Shown piece by piece: positions 6,155 through 15,900 of a stretch of DNA of 28,319 nt. Under the pieces are notes generated by a model that was given only the letters and a program-made list of their open reading frames with translations, had not been told where the DNA came from and did not search any database. Source of the stretch: a virus; IMG/VR virus record IMGVR_UViG_3300022929_000148, positions 1 through 28,319 of that record. One strand, written 5' to 3'. The translations under genes and the position numbers were made by a program. How positions within the stretch are numbered: the stretch's first letter is position 1; each line of letters begins with the position of its first letter.

Positions 6155-9100
6155 TGGCAAAAACAGTTAAAGTAAGTATAGTTGTAGATGACGATGGGAC
6201 AATGCGTCTTACAGAGAGATCTGCTAGTAGACTCGGAACTAGCTTAAATAATGTTGGTGTTAGTGCTCGTCGCGCTGAAAGAGGTATAAAAGGCACTGCT
6301 CAAACTGCTAGTGCGAGCGGTAAAAACTTTGGAAAGCAGGCTTCAATTATTTCAGGAGGTCTTGTTCCAGCATATGCCACTTTAGCTGCTCAGGTTTTTG
6401 CTGTGTCGGCAGCTTTTAGTTTTTTAAAAGATTCAGGAAATTTACAACTCTTACAATCGGGACAAGAAGCTTACTTTGCTGCTACAGGTATTTCTACTCG
6501 TCAGCTTACCGAAGATATTATTCGAGCAACAGATGCACAATTAAATTTTACTGAAGCCGCTCAGGCAGCCGCGATAGGTACCGCAGCAGGCTTAAATTCA
6601 GACCAAATAACGAGACTAGGCAGGGCCGCTGCTGATGTGTCTCAAGTATTGGGACGAGATTTAACAGATTCTTTTAATCGTTTAGTCCGGGGTGTAACAA
6701 AAGCCGAACCAGAACTTCTTGATGAATTGGGTATAATTCTTCGTTTGGATGACGCCACAAGAAAATATAAGGAATCGTTAAATATTAGTGGTGAGTTAAC
6801 AACTTTTCAAAAAAGTCAAGCGGTAACTGCAGAAGTTCTAGGTCAGGTAGAAGAAAAGTATGGAAGAATACTTGAGGTTGTAGGAAGAAGTTCCAATCAG
6901 TTCTCTCAATTAGAAAAAGTATTTACAGACTTGACAAAAAGGTTTAAAGAGTTTGCAGTGATAGCTACAGGGCCTATAGTCGAAATTTTAAAAGAATACC
7001 CCGTTCTTTTAGTAGCAGCTTTTACTCCTTTTCTGTCAACTGTTTTATCCGCAGCTTTACCAGGGCTTTCTACTTTTGGGGATAAACTTTCTAAGCTAAG
7101 TTCAAAGGCTTCAGATTTTGCTGATAAAACAAGAAAAAGTGCAGAAGAGCTACAACAACAAGTAGCAAAAGCAGGGGGCACAAAAGAATATCTTGCAAAT
7201 CTAAGAACAAGGTCTAGTAGCGAAGCCCAAGCTTTGGAAACCTCTAAGAAGCTTCGCAAAAATGCCCTTCTCCAGCAACTAAGAGATGGAAAAACACTTA
7301 GCCAAAGACAAATTTCTACACTGAAAAGACAAATTGAAACAGAACAGCTTTTGTTTAAAAAAGGAAATGTAAGAAGAAAAAGAGATTTTTTAAAAACTCT
7401 TGCTGAGATGCAAGCTGCAAATAAAGCCTCAAGTTCAGCTATGGCCAGAGATTTTAATGTAAGTATTGCGAGTAAACAAGCATCTCTTATCTCTTTTGGA
7501 GCTTCTGGATTAGGGGTTTTTGCCACTTTATCTGCTGCTGCAGCAGGTTTTGGTACAGTTCTCACTTTTGCTCTGAGTGCTCTTTCTTGGATTACTCTTA
7601 TAGCAACTTTAGCTGCTGTAGCATATGCTTTTTTTAGGGCTAAGAAGGAAACTCAAGAAACCAAAGAAGAAATAGACTTATTAGGGGAAAAAGTAGAATC
7701 TGCTGAAAAAGAATTACAAAAATTTGTGCAGGTTCAAAATATATTATACGAAGGATCTATTAACGCTTCTCAAGGAGTAGCCGAGTTAGCGAAAGCTTTA
7801 GGTAATATTAGTCAGGGCGAGCTATTTGCAGCTTTTGAAAAAATATCAGAAGGTCCTCAAGCTGGTCAGCTTAAAAATGCGAAAGAGCTAGAAGATGCTT
7901 TTGTATCTTTGGCAGAAGCTAATAAAGAGAGATTAGAGGCTATTAGAGAAGCAGAAGATAGAGAACTTAAATATGCGAACGCTGCTTTAAAAGTACAAAA
8001 AACTCATAAAGATGTTTATGATAATTATATAAAAATAATGAACGAGGCGAGTGAAACAATACGCACTCTAAAAGACGGTACAGAAGGCTACTTAGATATT
8101 CTTGAAAAATCTTCTAATAAAAGTATCGCAGGATTCGCTTCCAGAATTAAGCAGGAAAGACAAGCTGTTCAGGGATTAACTAGTGAATTCCTTAAAAGCA
8201 GGCCTGCAACTATAGATTATTTAAATGCTATTGAAAACTTTGATAAAGGTATAGCAGGCTCAGAAGAAGAATTAAAAAGAGCTAGAAAAGCTTATCTTGA
8301 TTTGGGAAAAGAAATAGATTCTGTAACAAAAACCACAAAAGATAATATAACCTCTACTAAAAGATTTTTTCAGGGTTTTTATCCTGAAAGTGAGACCCAA
8401 AGGAACTTAAGGGCCCTAGAATTAGAAAACCAATCTCTTCTTGATTTAGAAAAATCTTTGGGCGGTTTAGATGAGGCACAAAGAAAAAGGCTAAAGAATG
8501 TAAAAGAATTAATTCCTGTTATTGCACAATTAGCCGAACAAGAAAAAAAGAGAGCGGAGGCTCTTGATTCTATAAACTTAGTATATACTCAACAGTTAAA
8601 AGGGGCAACTAATCTTCAGAAAACAGAACTCAAACTACAGAAAGATATAAAAACAAAAACTAATGAAATAGCATTAGCACAACAGAACAAAGGAAACATA
8701 TTGTCTACTCAACTAAAAAGCCAAATAGATTATGTACGACAGTTGAAAGAGGAAGGAAGAAGTGAAGAATTTATTGTACAAGCCGTTTTAAATAAAAATA
8801 AAGCAGCAAAAGATGGTATAGATGCAGAAGATAGAAGGATAGCGCAGTTGACCGCAGAACTAGACCTACTCCAAAGACAAACTGTAGCTGCAAAAGAAAT
8901 AGCTGATAATGCTTTTCAATCTTTTGAATCTAATCTTCAAAAAGGCATATCAGATCTTATAAAAGGAGCCGAAAAAAGCTTTAAAGATTTTGCATTAAAT
9001 GTTACTCTCGGGGTTCTTAACACTGTAGCAGATACTCTAGCAAAACAATTAACCTCCTCTATAGTTAATTTTATAAAGCCAAAAGGCAAAACTATAGATG

Positions 9101-9987
9101 AAAAAATAGATGATGTTTTAAAGATGACCACTCTTCCTAAACAAATTCATGATGCAATAGTATCGGCAGGAAACCACATAGCTCAAACATTTGGTATTAA
9201 AACTAGAACTACTCCTTCAGGAGGTGCCTCACAGTTGGGGCCTGTTTCTGAGTTTACTAGTAATCCTTTAGCGGCTGGAGCTGATCCTTTGAACTTACAA
9301 GATCAACTTAACCAACAAATAAAACAGGGAATTGTTCCCAAAAAAGGATTTTTTGAAACACTTTTTGGGAAAAAATCAACTGGCAGAACCCTTAATCAAG
9401 AGGGTAACGATATAATAGTAGGAGATGCACAGGATCGAGGCGTAAGAACCGGAGGAATATTTAGTAATTTTATTAGTGATTTCTCAGATGTTTTTGATAA
9501 AAATTCCGAAGGTGGTTTTTTAGAGAAATTAGGTCTAGCTTTTTCAAGTTTTGGGGAAGGATTAGTAGGTTTATTTAAATCTTTGCCAGATCTTTTAGGG
9601 GGTTTGTTTAAGGGGTTTGGCGGATTTTTCGGTGGAATATTCGGCGCAGCCGCTGGAGGTATCATGCCTGGAGGAGTTACTGGATATGCGAACGGAGGAA
9701 TTGTTAAGCGGCCAACACTAGGGCTTGTTGGCGAAGGTAAGATGAACGAAGCCGTTGTACCTCTTCCGGATGGAAAAGCAATTCCAGTTTCAATGAAGGG
9801 TGCGGGTCAAAATAATAATGTAACTGTGAATGTTTCTATGGACAGTCAAGGAAATTCACAAACTGATAGCCAAAGCGATGGACAGCAGGGAGCAAACTTA
9901 GGCAAATTAATCGCTGGCGCAGTGCAAGAAGAGTTACAAAGACAGAAAAGGCCGGGCGGAATACTTAGTCCGTATGGAGCAGCATAA
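6154..9987 (+). CDS. Tape measure protein
   Basis: The 1277-aa protein is the longest gene of the tail-assembly block and sits right after the chaperones. It sets tail length; by the usual rule of about 0.15 nm per residue the tail would be near 190 nm (inference). Hydrophobic segments are seen at about residues 67-92, 279-305 and 440-495, and a Gly/Phe-rich one at about 1128-1169, consistent with a channel-forming role during DNA entry. Long charged heptad-like helices fill about 500-980. The C-terminus has the typical tape measure ending (ANGGIVKRPTLGLVGEG, NEAVVPLPDGKAIPV). Start and stop both overlap neighbours by TAATG. Confidence 0.93.
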   Translation: MAKTVKVSIVVDDDGTMRLTERSASRLGTSLNNVGVSARRAERGIKGTAQTASASGKNFGKQASIISGGLVPAYATLAAQVFAVSAAFSFLKDSGNLQLLQSGQEAYFAATGISTRQLTEDIIRATDAQLNFTEAAQAAAIGTAAGLNSDQITRLGRAAADVSQVLGRDLTDSFNRLVRGVTKAEPELLDELGIILRLDDATRKYKESLNISGELTTFQKSQAVTAEVLGQVEEKYGRILEVVGRSSNQFSQLEKVFTDLTKRFKEFAVIATGPIVEILKEYPVLLVAAFTPFLSTVLSAALPGLSTFGDKLSKLSSKASDFADKTRKSAEELQQQVAKAGGTKEYLANLRTRSSSEAQALETSKKLRKNALLQQLRDGKTLSQRQISTLKRQIETEQLLFKKGNVRRKRDFLKTLAEMQAANKASSSAMARDFNVSIASKQASLISFGASGLGVFATLSAAAAGFGTVLTFALSALSWITLIATLAAVAYAFFRAKKETQETKEEIDLLGEKVESAEKELQKFVQVQNILYEGSINASQGVAELAKALGNISQGELFAAFEKISEGPQAGQLKNAKELEDAFVSLAEANKERLEAIREAEDRELKYANAALKVQKTHKDVYDNYIKIMNEASETIRTLKDGTEGYLDILEKSSNKSIAGFASRIKQERQAVQGLTSEFLKSRPATIDYLNAIENFDKGIAGSEEELKRARKAYLDLGKEIDSVTKTTKDNITSTKRFFQGFYPESETQRNLRALELENQSLLDLEKSLGGLDEAQRKRLKNVKELIPVIAQLAEQEKKRAEALDSINLVYTQQLKGATNLQKTELKLQKDIKTKTNEIALAQQNKGNILSTQLKSQIDYVRQLKEEGRSEEFIVQAVLNKNKAAKDGIDAEDRRIAQLTAELDLLQRQTVAAKEIADNAFQSFESNLQKGISDLIKGAEKSFKDFALNVTLGVLNTVADTLAKQLTSSIVNFIKPKGKTIDEKIDDVLKMTTLPKQIHDAIVSAGNHIAQTFGIKTRTTPSGGASQLGPVSEFTSNPLAAGADPLNLQDQLNQQIKQGIVPKKGFFETLFGKKSTGRTLNQEGNDIIVGDAQDRGVRTGGIFSNFISDFSDVFDKNSEGGFLEKLGLAFSSFGEGLVGLFKSLPDLLGGLFKGFGGFFGGIFGAAAGGIMPGGVTGYANGGIVKRPTLGLVGEGKMNEAVVPLPDGKAIPVSMKGAGQNNNVTVNVSMDSQGNSQTDSQSDGQQGANLGKLIAGAVQEELQRQKRPGGILSPYGAA

Positions 9988-10364
9988 TGGCACTTGGAGT
10001 TAATGTCGGAGGAGTAACGGGGTTTGCAAATCCAGATAAAAATCTAAGAAAATCTACTAAACCTCGAGTTCTCAAAGTTTCTTTTGGAGATGGTTATGAA
10101 CAGCGTCTTCAAGACGGGATTAATAACTTAACCCAAAATTTTGCAATCTCCTTCAATAATCGCTCAAAACAGGAAATTGACGACATTGTAGATTTTTTTG
10201 ATGCTCAAGCAGGCGTTACTGCTTTTGACTTTACTTTTCCAGACCCTGACGGAGGAGGCGGAGAGACCACAATTAAAGTCGTATGTGAAGACTATAACCA
10301 AATTTATGTAAATAATGAAATTAATTCATGTTCTGCAACTTTTCGACGAGTATATGAAGCATGA
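9987..10364 (+). CDS. Minor tail protein, lambda gpM-like
   Basis: The 125-aa protein has the gpM family signature VLKVSFGDGYEQRLQDGIN near residue 27, followed by FAISFNNRSKQEIDDIVDFFDAQ, a pattern found across lambda-type minor tail protein M. Length matches the family (lambda gpM 109 aa). It is a tail-tip component next to the tube. The gene follows the tape measure and precedes the gpL homologue, as in lambda, and overlaps that gene by ATGA. Confidence 0.87.
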   Translation: MALGVNVGGVTGFANPDKNLRKSTKPRVLKVSFGDGYEQRLQDGINNLTQNFAISFNNRSKQEIDDIVDFFDAQAGVTAFDFTFPDPDGGGGETTIKVVCEDYNQIYVNNEINSCSATFRRVYEA

Positions 10365-11488
10365 CAGATATTATAAAAACCGTACAAAAACAAGACCCGG
10401 GCTCAGAGTTAATTATACTATATGATTTAGAGTATGCCGAAGGATCTTTTGCTCATTTTTTTAAAGGGCTTGATGATGACCTAACCGAAATTCAGTTTAG
10501 AGATTATTCAGGAACTGTGCTAACTTATGTAGCGATACCTATTCAAGCGGAAGGATTTGACATAAATTCGGACGGCGCTTATTCAAGACCAGAAATGACT
10601 GTAGCCAATATAGAAAGTGTTTTTTCTGATGAAATAGGCGGATTAGACTATCAGGATTTAATAGGTAAGAGATTGACTCGAAGATGTACTTTAAAAAAAT
10701 ACTTGGTTGGAGAGTCTAACGATTCAGGAGCAGGAAACGCTCCTGTAGAGTTCCCTAGGATGGTTTATGTAATAGATAGGCTTAAAAGCAAAAATATTAT
10801 TTCTGCAACTTTTGAGTTGGCAGCTCCTTTCGATTTAGCAGGAATACAACTTCCTAGAAGAACTGTAGTTGGTGGTGCATGTACTTGGCAGTATAAAGGA
10901 TTTGCTCAAAAAAGAGGAGGATGCACTTGGCAAAATCTTAGTCAGGGGGGCGGCACCGTTTATTTAAACGAGTTTGATGAGTATATAATTCCAGCTAGTA
11001 CTACATTTAATCCTGTAGGTTCTTCGGTAATACAAAATTCTTACTATAGCACTAGTACAACTCTAAATAGGGTCAATGCAGATGGCACCATTACTAGTAT
11101 TTCTGCAAATGATTACTGGCAAGCCTTGCAAAGCCAATCTAGTCCAGTATCTTCACCTTCCGACTCTGATAATTTTAACTGGAGAAGAGTGAGAGTCTAT
11201 GAGACTTCTTTCTCCGGTACCGTATACACCTATAAAGAATCCAGGCATAATACTAATATTTTAGATTCAGGTACTTTATGGAGAGTTAAAAAGACTCATG
11301 TTTATGGGGCTGAAAGTTTTCAGGAAGGGGCTTTTTGGACTGCAGGGGACAAATGCGGAAAAAGAGTAAATTCATGCGCATTGCGTTACAGAGCAAAAAC
11401 TGGAAATGCTCCTGTAGGCGGCGCAAATGTAGATCAAAATAACAACCATCTTAGATTTGGCGGATTTCCGGGTGCACAACAAAGATAA
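10361..11488 (+). CDS. Minor tail protein, lambda gpL-like, with a large insertion
   Basis: The 375-aa protein is a gpL family tail-tip hub component. Lambda gpL binds an iron-sulfur cluster by four cysteines, spaced closely. Here the matching set is C174 (GGACTWQYKG), C188 (RGGCTWQ), C332 and C339 (KCGKRVNSCALRY). Between the second and third cysteine is an extra segment of about 140 residues (192-331) rich in Ser/Thr/Tyr, which makes the protein much longer than lambda gpL (232 aa). C109 is a further cysteine outside the set. The 3' end overlaps the gpK homologue. Metal binding is inferred from the cysteine pattern. Confidence 0.87.
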   Translation: MTDIIKTVQKQDPGSELIILYDLEYAEGSFAHFFKGLDDDLTEIQFRDYSGTVLTYVAIPIQAEGFDINSDGAYSRPEMTVANIESVFSDEIGGLDYQDLIGKRLTRRCTLKKYLVGESNDSGAGNAPVEFPRMVYVIDRLKSKNIISATFELAAPFDLAGIQLPRRTVVGGACTWQYKGFAQKRGGCTWQNLSQGGGTVYLNEFDEYIIPASTTFNPVGSSVIQNSYYSTSTTLNRVNADGTITSISANDYWQALQSQSSPVSSPSDSDNFNWRRVRVYETSFSGTVYTYKESRHNTNILDSGTLWRVKKTHVYGAESFQEGAFWTAGDKCGKRVNSCALRYRAKTGNAPVGGANVDQNNNHLRFGGFPGAQQR

Positions 11489-12173
11489 AGAGATATTAGA
11501 ATACTTATCAGAAATTTATCCAGAAGAGGGCTGCGGCCTCTTAGTTAATAAAAAGGGTAAAATTTATTGGGTTCCCTGTGAAAATGTAGCAGAAAACAAA
11601 AAGGAAGACTTTATAATTTCGGCAGAAGACTACATAAAAGCTAGCCTTTCTGGTGATATATATGCAATAGTACATAGCCATCCAGATTCTAGCTGTGAGC
11701 CGAGTGATTACGACAAAAAAACTAGTGATTTTTTGGGTATACCTTTTATTATATATTCTTTACCAAGTTTTGAAAAATACGAATATACCCCTAAAAAGTT
11801 AAGAAATCCTTTATTAGGTAGAGATTATAGTTTTGGGCAGAGCGACTGTTTTTCATTAGTTAGAGATTATTATAAACAAGAACTAAACTTAGATATTCCA
11901 ACTATTCTTTTTGAAGACGACTGGTGGGATAAGGGATTAAATTATTTTGATACTCTATTTGAAAGTTTCGGCTTTGTAGAAGTAGAAAGTCCACAAAAAC
12001 ATGACGGTATAATATTTAATGTATTTTGTAATGTTCCAAATCATTGTGGCATATATTTGGGAGAAGATATTTTTCTTCACCACGCTATAAACAGGCTCTC
12101 TTGTAGAGAATCATTACACTCCGGTTGGGGTCAGCACGTAACGAGATATGTAAGATGCAAACAGTTTATTTAA
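11472..12173 (+). CDS. Tail tip protein with JAMM and NlpC/P60 domains, lambda gpK-like
   Basis: The protein (233 aa from GTG 11472) has two hydrolase domains, as lambda gpK. An N-terminal MPN/JAMM domain shows a Glu in YPEEGCGLLV and the zinc motif HSHP with SDYD downstream. A C-terminal NlpC/P60 peptidase domain has the catalytic Cys in GQSDCFSLV, a His in NHCGIYLG and a further HH pair. Such domains open peptidoglycan during DNA entry or process tip proteins. I chose GTG 11472 because TTGGCGGA lies 7 nt before it; a longer frame to TTG 11457 would add 5 residues and has no better ribosome site. The gene overlaps gpL by 17 nt and gpI by 19 nt. Confidence 0.88.
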   Translation: MHNKDKEILEYLSEIYPEEGCGLLVNKKGKIYWVPCENVAENKKEDFIISAEDYIKASLSGDIYAIVHSHPDSSCEPSDYDKKTSDFLGIPFIIYSLPSFEKYEYTPKKLRNPLLGRDYSFGQSDCFSLVRDYYKQELNLDIPTILFEDDWWDKGLNYFDTLFESFGFVEVESPQKHDGIIFNVFCNVPNHCGIYLGEDIFLHHAINRLSCRESLHSGWGQHVTRYVRCKQFI

Positions 12174-12934
12174 ATGGCGGTATTGCTCAATTTGGTGAGA
12201 AGTGGAATACAAATTGCAATACTATTAGAGATATTTTTAAATTAATCGAGTGCCAGACTCCAGGTTTTCGTAACTATTTAATTCAAGCTTACGAAAGTGG
12301 TGTGGGATTTGACATTAAAAGAGGTTCTGAATTTTTACAAGAACCAGAAGAGCTTCTTCTCTCTTTAAACAATGAAGATATTATTATTACAGAAGTTCCA
12401 GCAGGTTCCAAATCAGGAGGAGCTAAAATACTCGCAGCAGTTGTTTTAGCGGTGGCTACTGCGGGAGCGAGTAGCTTTTTAACAGGACTAGGGGACCTTG
12501 CTGCTTATGCTGCAGGTTCAGCAGAGGCGGGAGCAGCATATTATGCTGCAGCAGCGACTGTCGCATCCGTCGGAACTACTCTCGCTATAAATCTTGGCAT
12601 AAACGGAGTCACTCAACTTTTAGCCCCCGGACCTGAAACAGAACCGGACAGTCGAGAAAGTTATTTATTTAATGGTCCCGTAAATACTGTCGCACAAGGA
12701 ATTCCAATACCAATTCTATATGGAGAACTTGTGGTTGGAGGAGCTCCAATAAGCACTTACTATAGCTCTTCCCCGATTTATCCTCAGGCAGAAATTCAAT
12801 TGGGAGAGTTTACATTTCCAATTACTGGGTCTTCTGGATTGGCTAGTGCACAAAGCTATGAGCAAGCCCAACTAATTTCATCTTTTATTTCCCCAGAAGA
12901 AATAGAAAAACTAGGTGCTCAGGTTATAGGTTAA
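12155..12934 (+). CDS. Tail assembly protein, lambda gpI-like
   Basis: The protein (259 aa from ATG 12155) begins with a beta-grasp-like part (VYLNGGIAQFG ... TIRDIFKLIECQTPGFRNYL), as gpI proteins do, and then has two hydrophobic Ala/Gly-rich stretches (KILAAVVLAVATAGASSFL; YYAAAATVASVGTTLAINLG) followed by LLAPGP and a Pro/Tyr-rich end. In lambda gpI is needed for tip assembly but its exact role is unclear. A frame to TTG 12125 would add 10 residues inside gpK; the ATG gives a natural start (MQTVYLNGG). The position between gpK and gpJ is canonical. Confidence 0.83.
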   Translation: MQTVYLNGGIAQFGEKWNTNCNTIRDIFKLIECQTPGFRNYLIQAYESGVGFDIKRGSEFLQEPEELLLSLNNEDIIITEVPAGSKSGGAKILAAVVLAVATAGASSFLTGLGDLAAYAAGSAEAGAAYYAAAATVASVGTTLAINLGINGVTQLLAPGPETEPDSRESYLFNGPVNTVAQGIPIPILYGELVVGGAPISTYYSSSPIYPQAEIQLGEFTFPITGSSGLASAQSYEQAQLISSFISPEEIEKLGAQVIG

Positions 12935-12943
12935 GGAATATAA

Positions 12944-15900
12944 ATGCCAAAAATAACAGAAAATCAATATGGAACAATAACTGACTTAATTTCTGAAGGT
13001 GAAATAGAGGGGGTAGTTGGTGGACAATCCGGTATTTATTATAACGGAGTAGCTTTATCCTCGGAAGAAATCGTAGTAAGTCTACAAGGAGGTCTAAGAT
13101 TTATAGATGTATCGGGAACTTCTATTACTAATGCTAATGGTTTATTTGCAGGCATTGATTTAGCGGGAAGAGGGCCAGATAAATATATTCAAATTCAGGG
13201 AGCAGGTAGAGCTACTACCTTAGACTCTAATGTTTCCGCAGGTTCCGATGAAATCACTGTAACAACCTCCAATTTCTTTTTAGAAAAACACACTAAGCAC
13301 TTTAGAAGCGATGCTAGAAAAGTTTCGCTCAATGATAATCTAAAGCATACTCTTCGAATTGAGGGAGCGGGGCCAGACGGCAGGGAATATGTAGGGGTTA
13401 TTACAGGATTTACAGGCTCTTTTGATGAAATTGCTACTATATATCCTCCTATTGGCACTTCTGTAAGCTCTGGTGCGGCAGTCTCTGTAGACGAAGTAAA
13501 AAAATTAGTAAGTATAGGCTCCTCAGATACTGCTACTCTCGACTCCGCAGTGGAAACTGATGTAACTCAAGCGAGAGCAAAGCTTTCTTCTGGAAGTACA
13601 AACTCTAGTTTTATAAACAATCAAAATGATAATACTACATATGATAATGCGTGGTCTTACGTAAAAAGAGGCTCAATAACTCAACTACCTTTCAGGATGA
13701 GTAATAATACTCCTTCAGCCTCCTATATTATTGGCGTTGGACAAGATTTATCTTTTTGTAGTTTAGGCACTATTGGAGGAAATCAAGCTCCTACTTTTAT
13801 TAGCTCTACCTCTTTTAATTTTGGACAAAACTCTGTACAAGAAATAGATAAATTACAAGTAGATATAGAGTTTCCTGGGGGTTTACAATTAAATGGAAGG
13901 GACGGAGAAAGTAGGAATGCTTATGCTGAGTTTCAAATTATACTGCTTTATAAAACTTCCTCGACTCAATCTAATTTTACCAAAGAACTTATACATGGTT
14001 TTGACTATGGAGGTTCGGAATTTATAGATGGTATAAATGTGGGAGGAACATACTACTGGAATAAGGGAGATGGAGAAACTTCTTCTGTATATGATAAGTT
14101 CGATCAATATAAAGATTTCTATGAACGAGGTCCCACGTCAGGACGTTATAGAAAAGATGTAACTAAAGGAAGTAGAGGGGACGCTCTTATATCTAAAAAA
14201 GGGCAAAATACTAGCTTTATCGCAAGTTACGAAATCGACTTAAAAGATTATAAACCTTTATTTGATTGGCAAATAGAAATAAGAAGAGTATCTCCCTCTA
14301 AAGTAGGAGAATACACTTATAATAATAATTCTTTTATTGCAAAAGCTGTGGTTAAGAGTGTTACTGCTAGTATAACTGATCTTTTCTCCTATCCAGGAAC
14401 ATCCTACGCTGTTAGTGCTTTCTCTGCAAAAGATTTCAGTTCCCCACCTGCTAGAGCTTACCACCTACGAGGTAAAAAAATCGCAGTTCCAGATAACTAC
14501 ATTACAAGAGAAGAGCTTTCTAGTAATCAAGCAGAATATACTAGAAACAGTTCAACTGGAGATAGAGAGTCTTCTTATCAATCGTGGACGGGCGGGTTTA
14601 GGCAAGAATTAGTTTACACTAATAATCCTGCGTGGGTTTTTTATGATATTCTTACTAATACAAGATACGGTCTTGGAGATTTTTTAAAAACTTCTGATAT
14701 AGACATTTTTGCTCTTTATCAGATTGGTCGTTATTGTGATGAGCTAGTTCCAGACGGGAAAGGAGGTTTAGAACCTCGTTTCTCTTGTAATGTATATTTA
14801 AAGTCTCAGCAAGAGGCGTACAAAGTACTAAAGGATTTAAATAGTACTTTTCGCTCTATGATGTTTTGGATAGATGGTAAAATTACCTCCGTTCAGGATA
14901 AACCAAAAGAACCTGTATATACTTTTACACAAGGCAATGTAGAGAATGGGCTTTTTGATTATACTTATACAGGACAAAGAGCTAGAACTAATCAAGTAAA
15001 CGTAAGTTGGAATGACCCTACTCAATTCTATAAACAAACCGTTTTAACTATAGATGATACCGCTAATATAATTTCCCAAAACAGAATAGTTTCAAAAGAT
15101 GTAGTAGCTTTTGGCTGTACTTCCCAAGGGCAGGCTAGAAGAGTTGGTAACTGGCACCTAGCAACAGATACCAAAGAAACGGAGATAGTAAGTTTTACTA
15201 CTTCTATTAATGCTTCTTTTCTGCGTCCTGGAGATATTATTAATGTTCAGGACAAAAACAATTTAAATATAGAGGCTAGCGGTAGAGTATCTACAGGGTC
15301 TACTACTACTTCTATTAACTTAGATAGGTTAGTAGATTTTCCAGGCTCTGGAACTGTTGGAACAGACTGTAATTTATACCTCATATTTACAGAGCCTTCT
15401 TTCTTTCTTCAGCAAGAATCGGCTACTATAAATGGTCAAACATATGAGAGGGGAGCTTTATTATTAGAAGATTCTTCTGCCCAACCTCTGATTGGAGAAG
15501 AGCAAGGTATAAATTTACTGGACGATAGCGGAGACCCTGTAGTAGTACAGTACAGCAAAAATACTCGAGTAGAAGTCAAAGAAATTACAAATTCGGGTAC
15601 TAGTGCTTCTACTATTACAGTTTTAGGCGCTTTTACTTCAGCCCCCGAACAAGACACTATATGGGCTATTAGTAGACAGGAAGATGTTTCTACACAAGAG
15701 ATAAAAGAATTTAGAATAGCTGGAATAACAGAAGAAAATGGTTATAAATATAGCATTGCCGCAACCCAATACCTTAGAGAAAAGTTTGACGAAATAGAAA
15801 TAGATAAACCTGTTTTTACTACAAAATATGTTGCCGAAGCAGGACGCAATGAAATTCCTCCAGAAGTAGGAACCGTTTCTGTGGTTTTAGAAAATACGGG

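Noticed and set aside
6906-7565. Long minus-strand open frame (219 codons) opposite the tape measure gene
   Set aside because: It is a complementary shadow of a helical coding gene, is very Ser/Leu/Phe-rich, and has no convincing ribosome site or context. All supported genes are on the plus strand.
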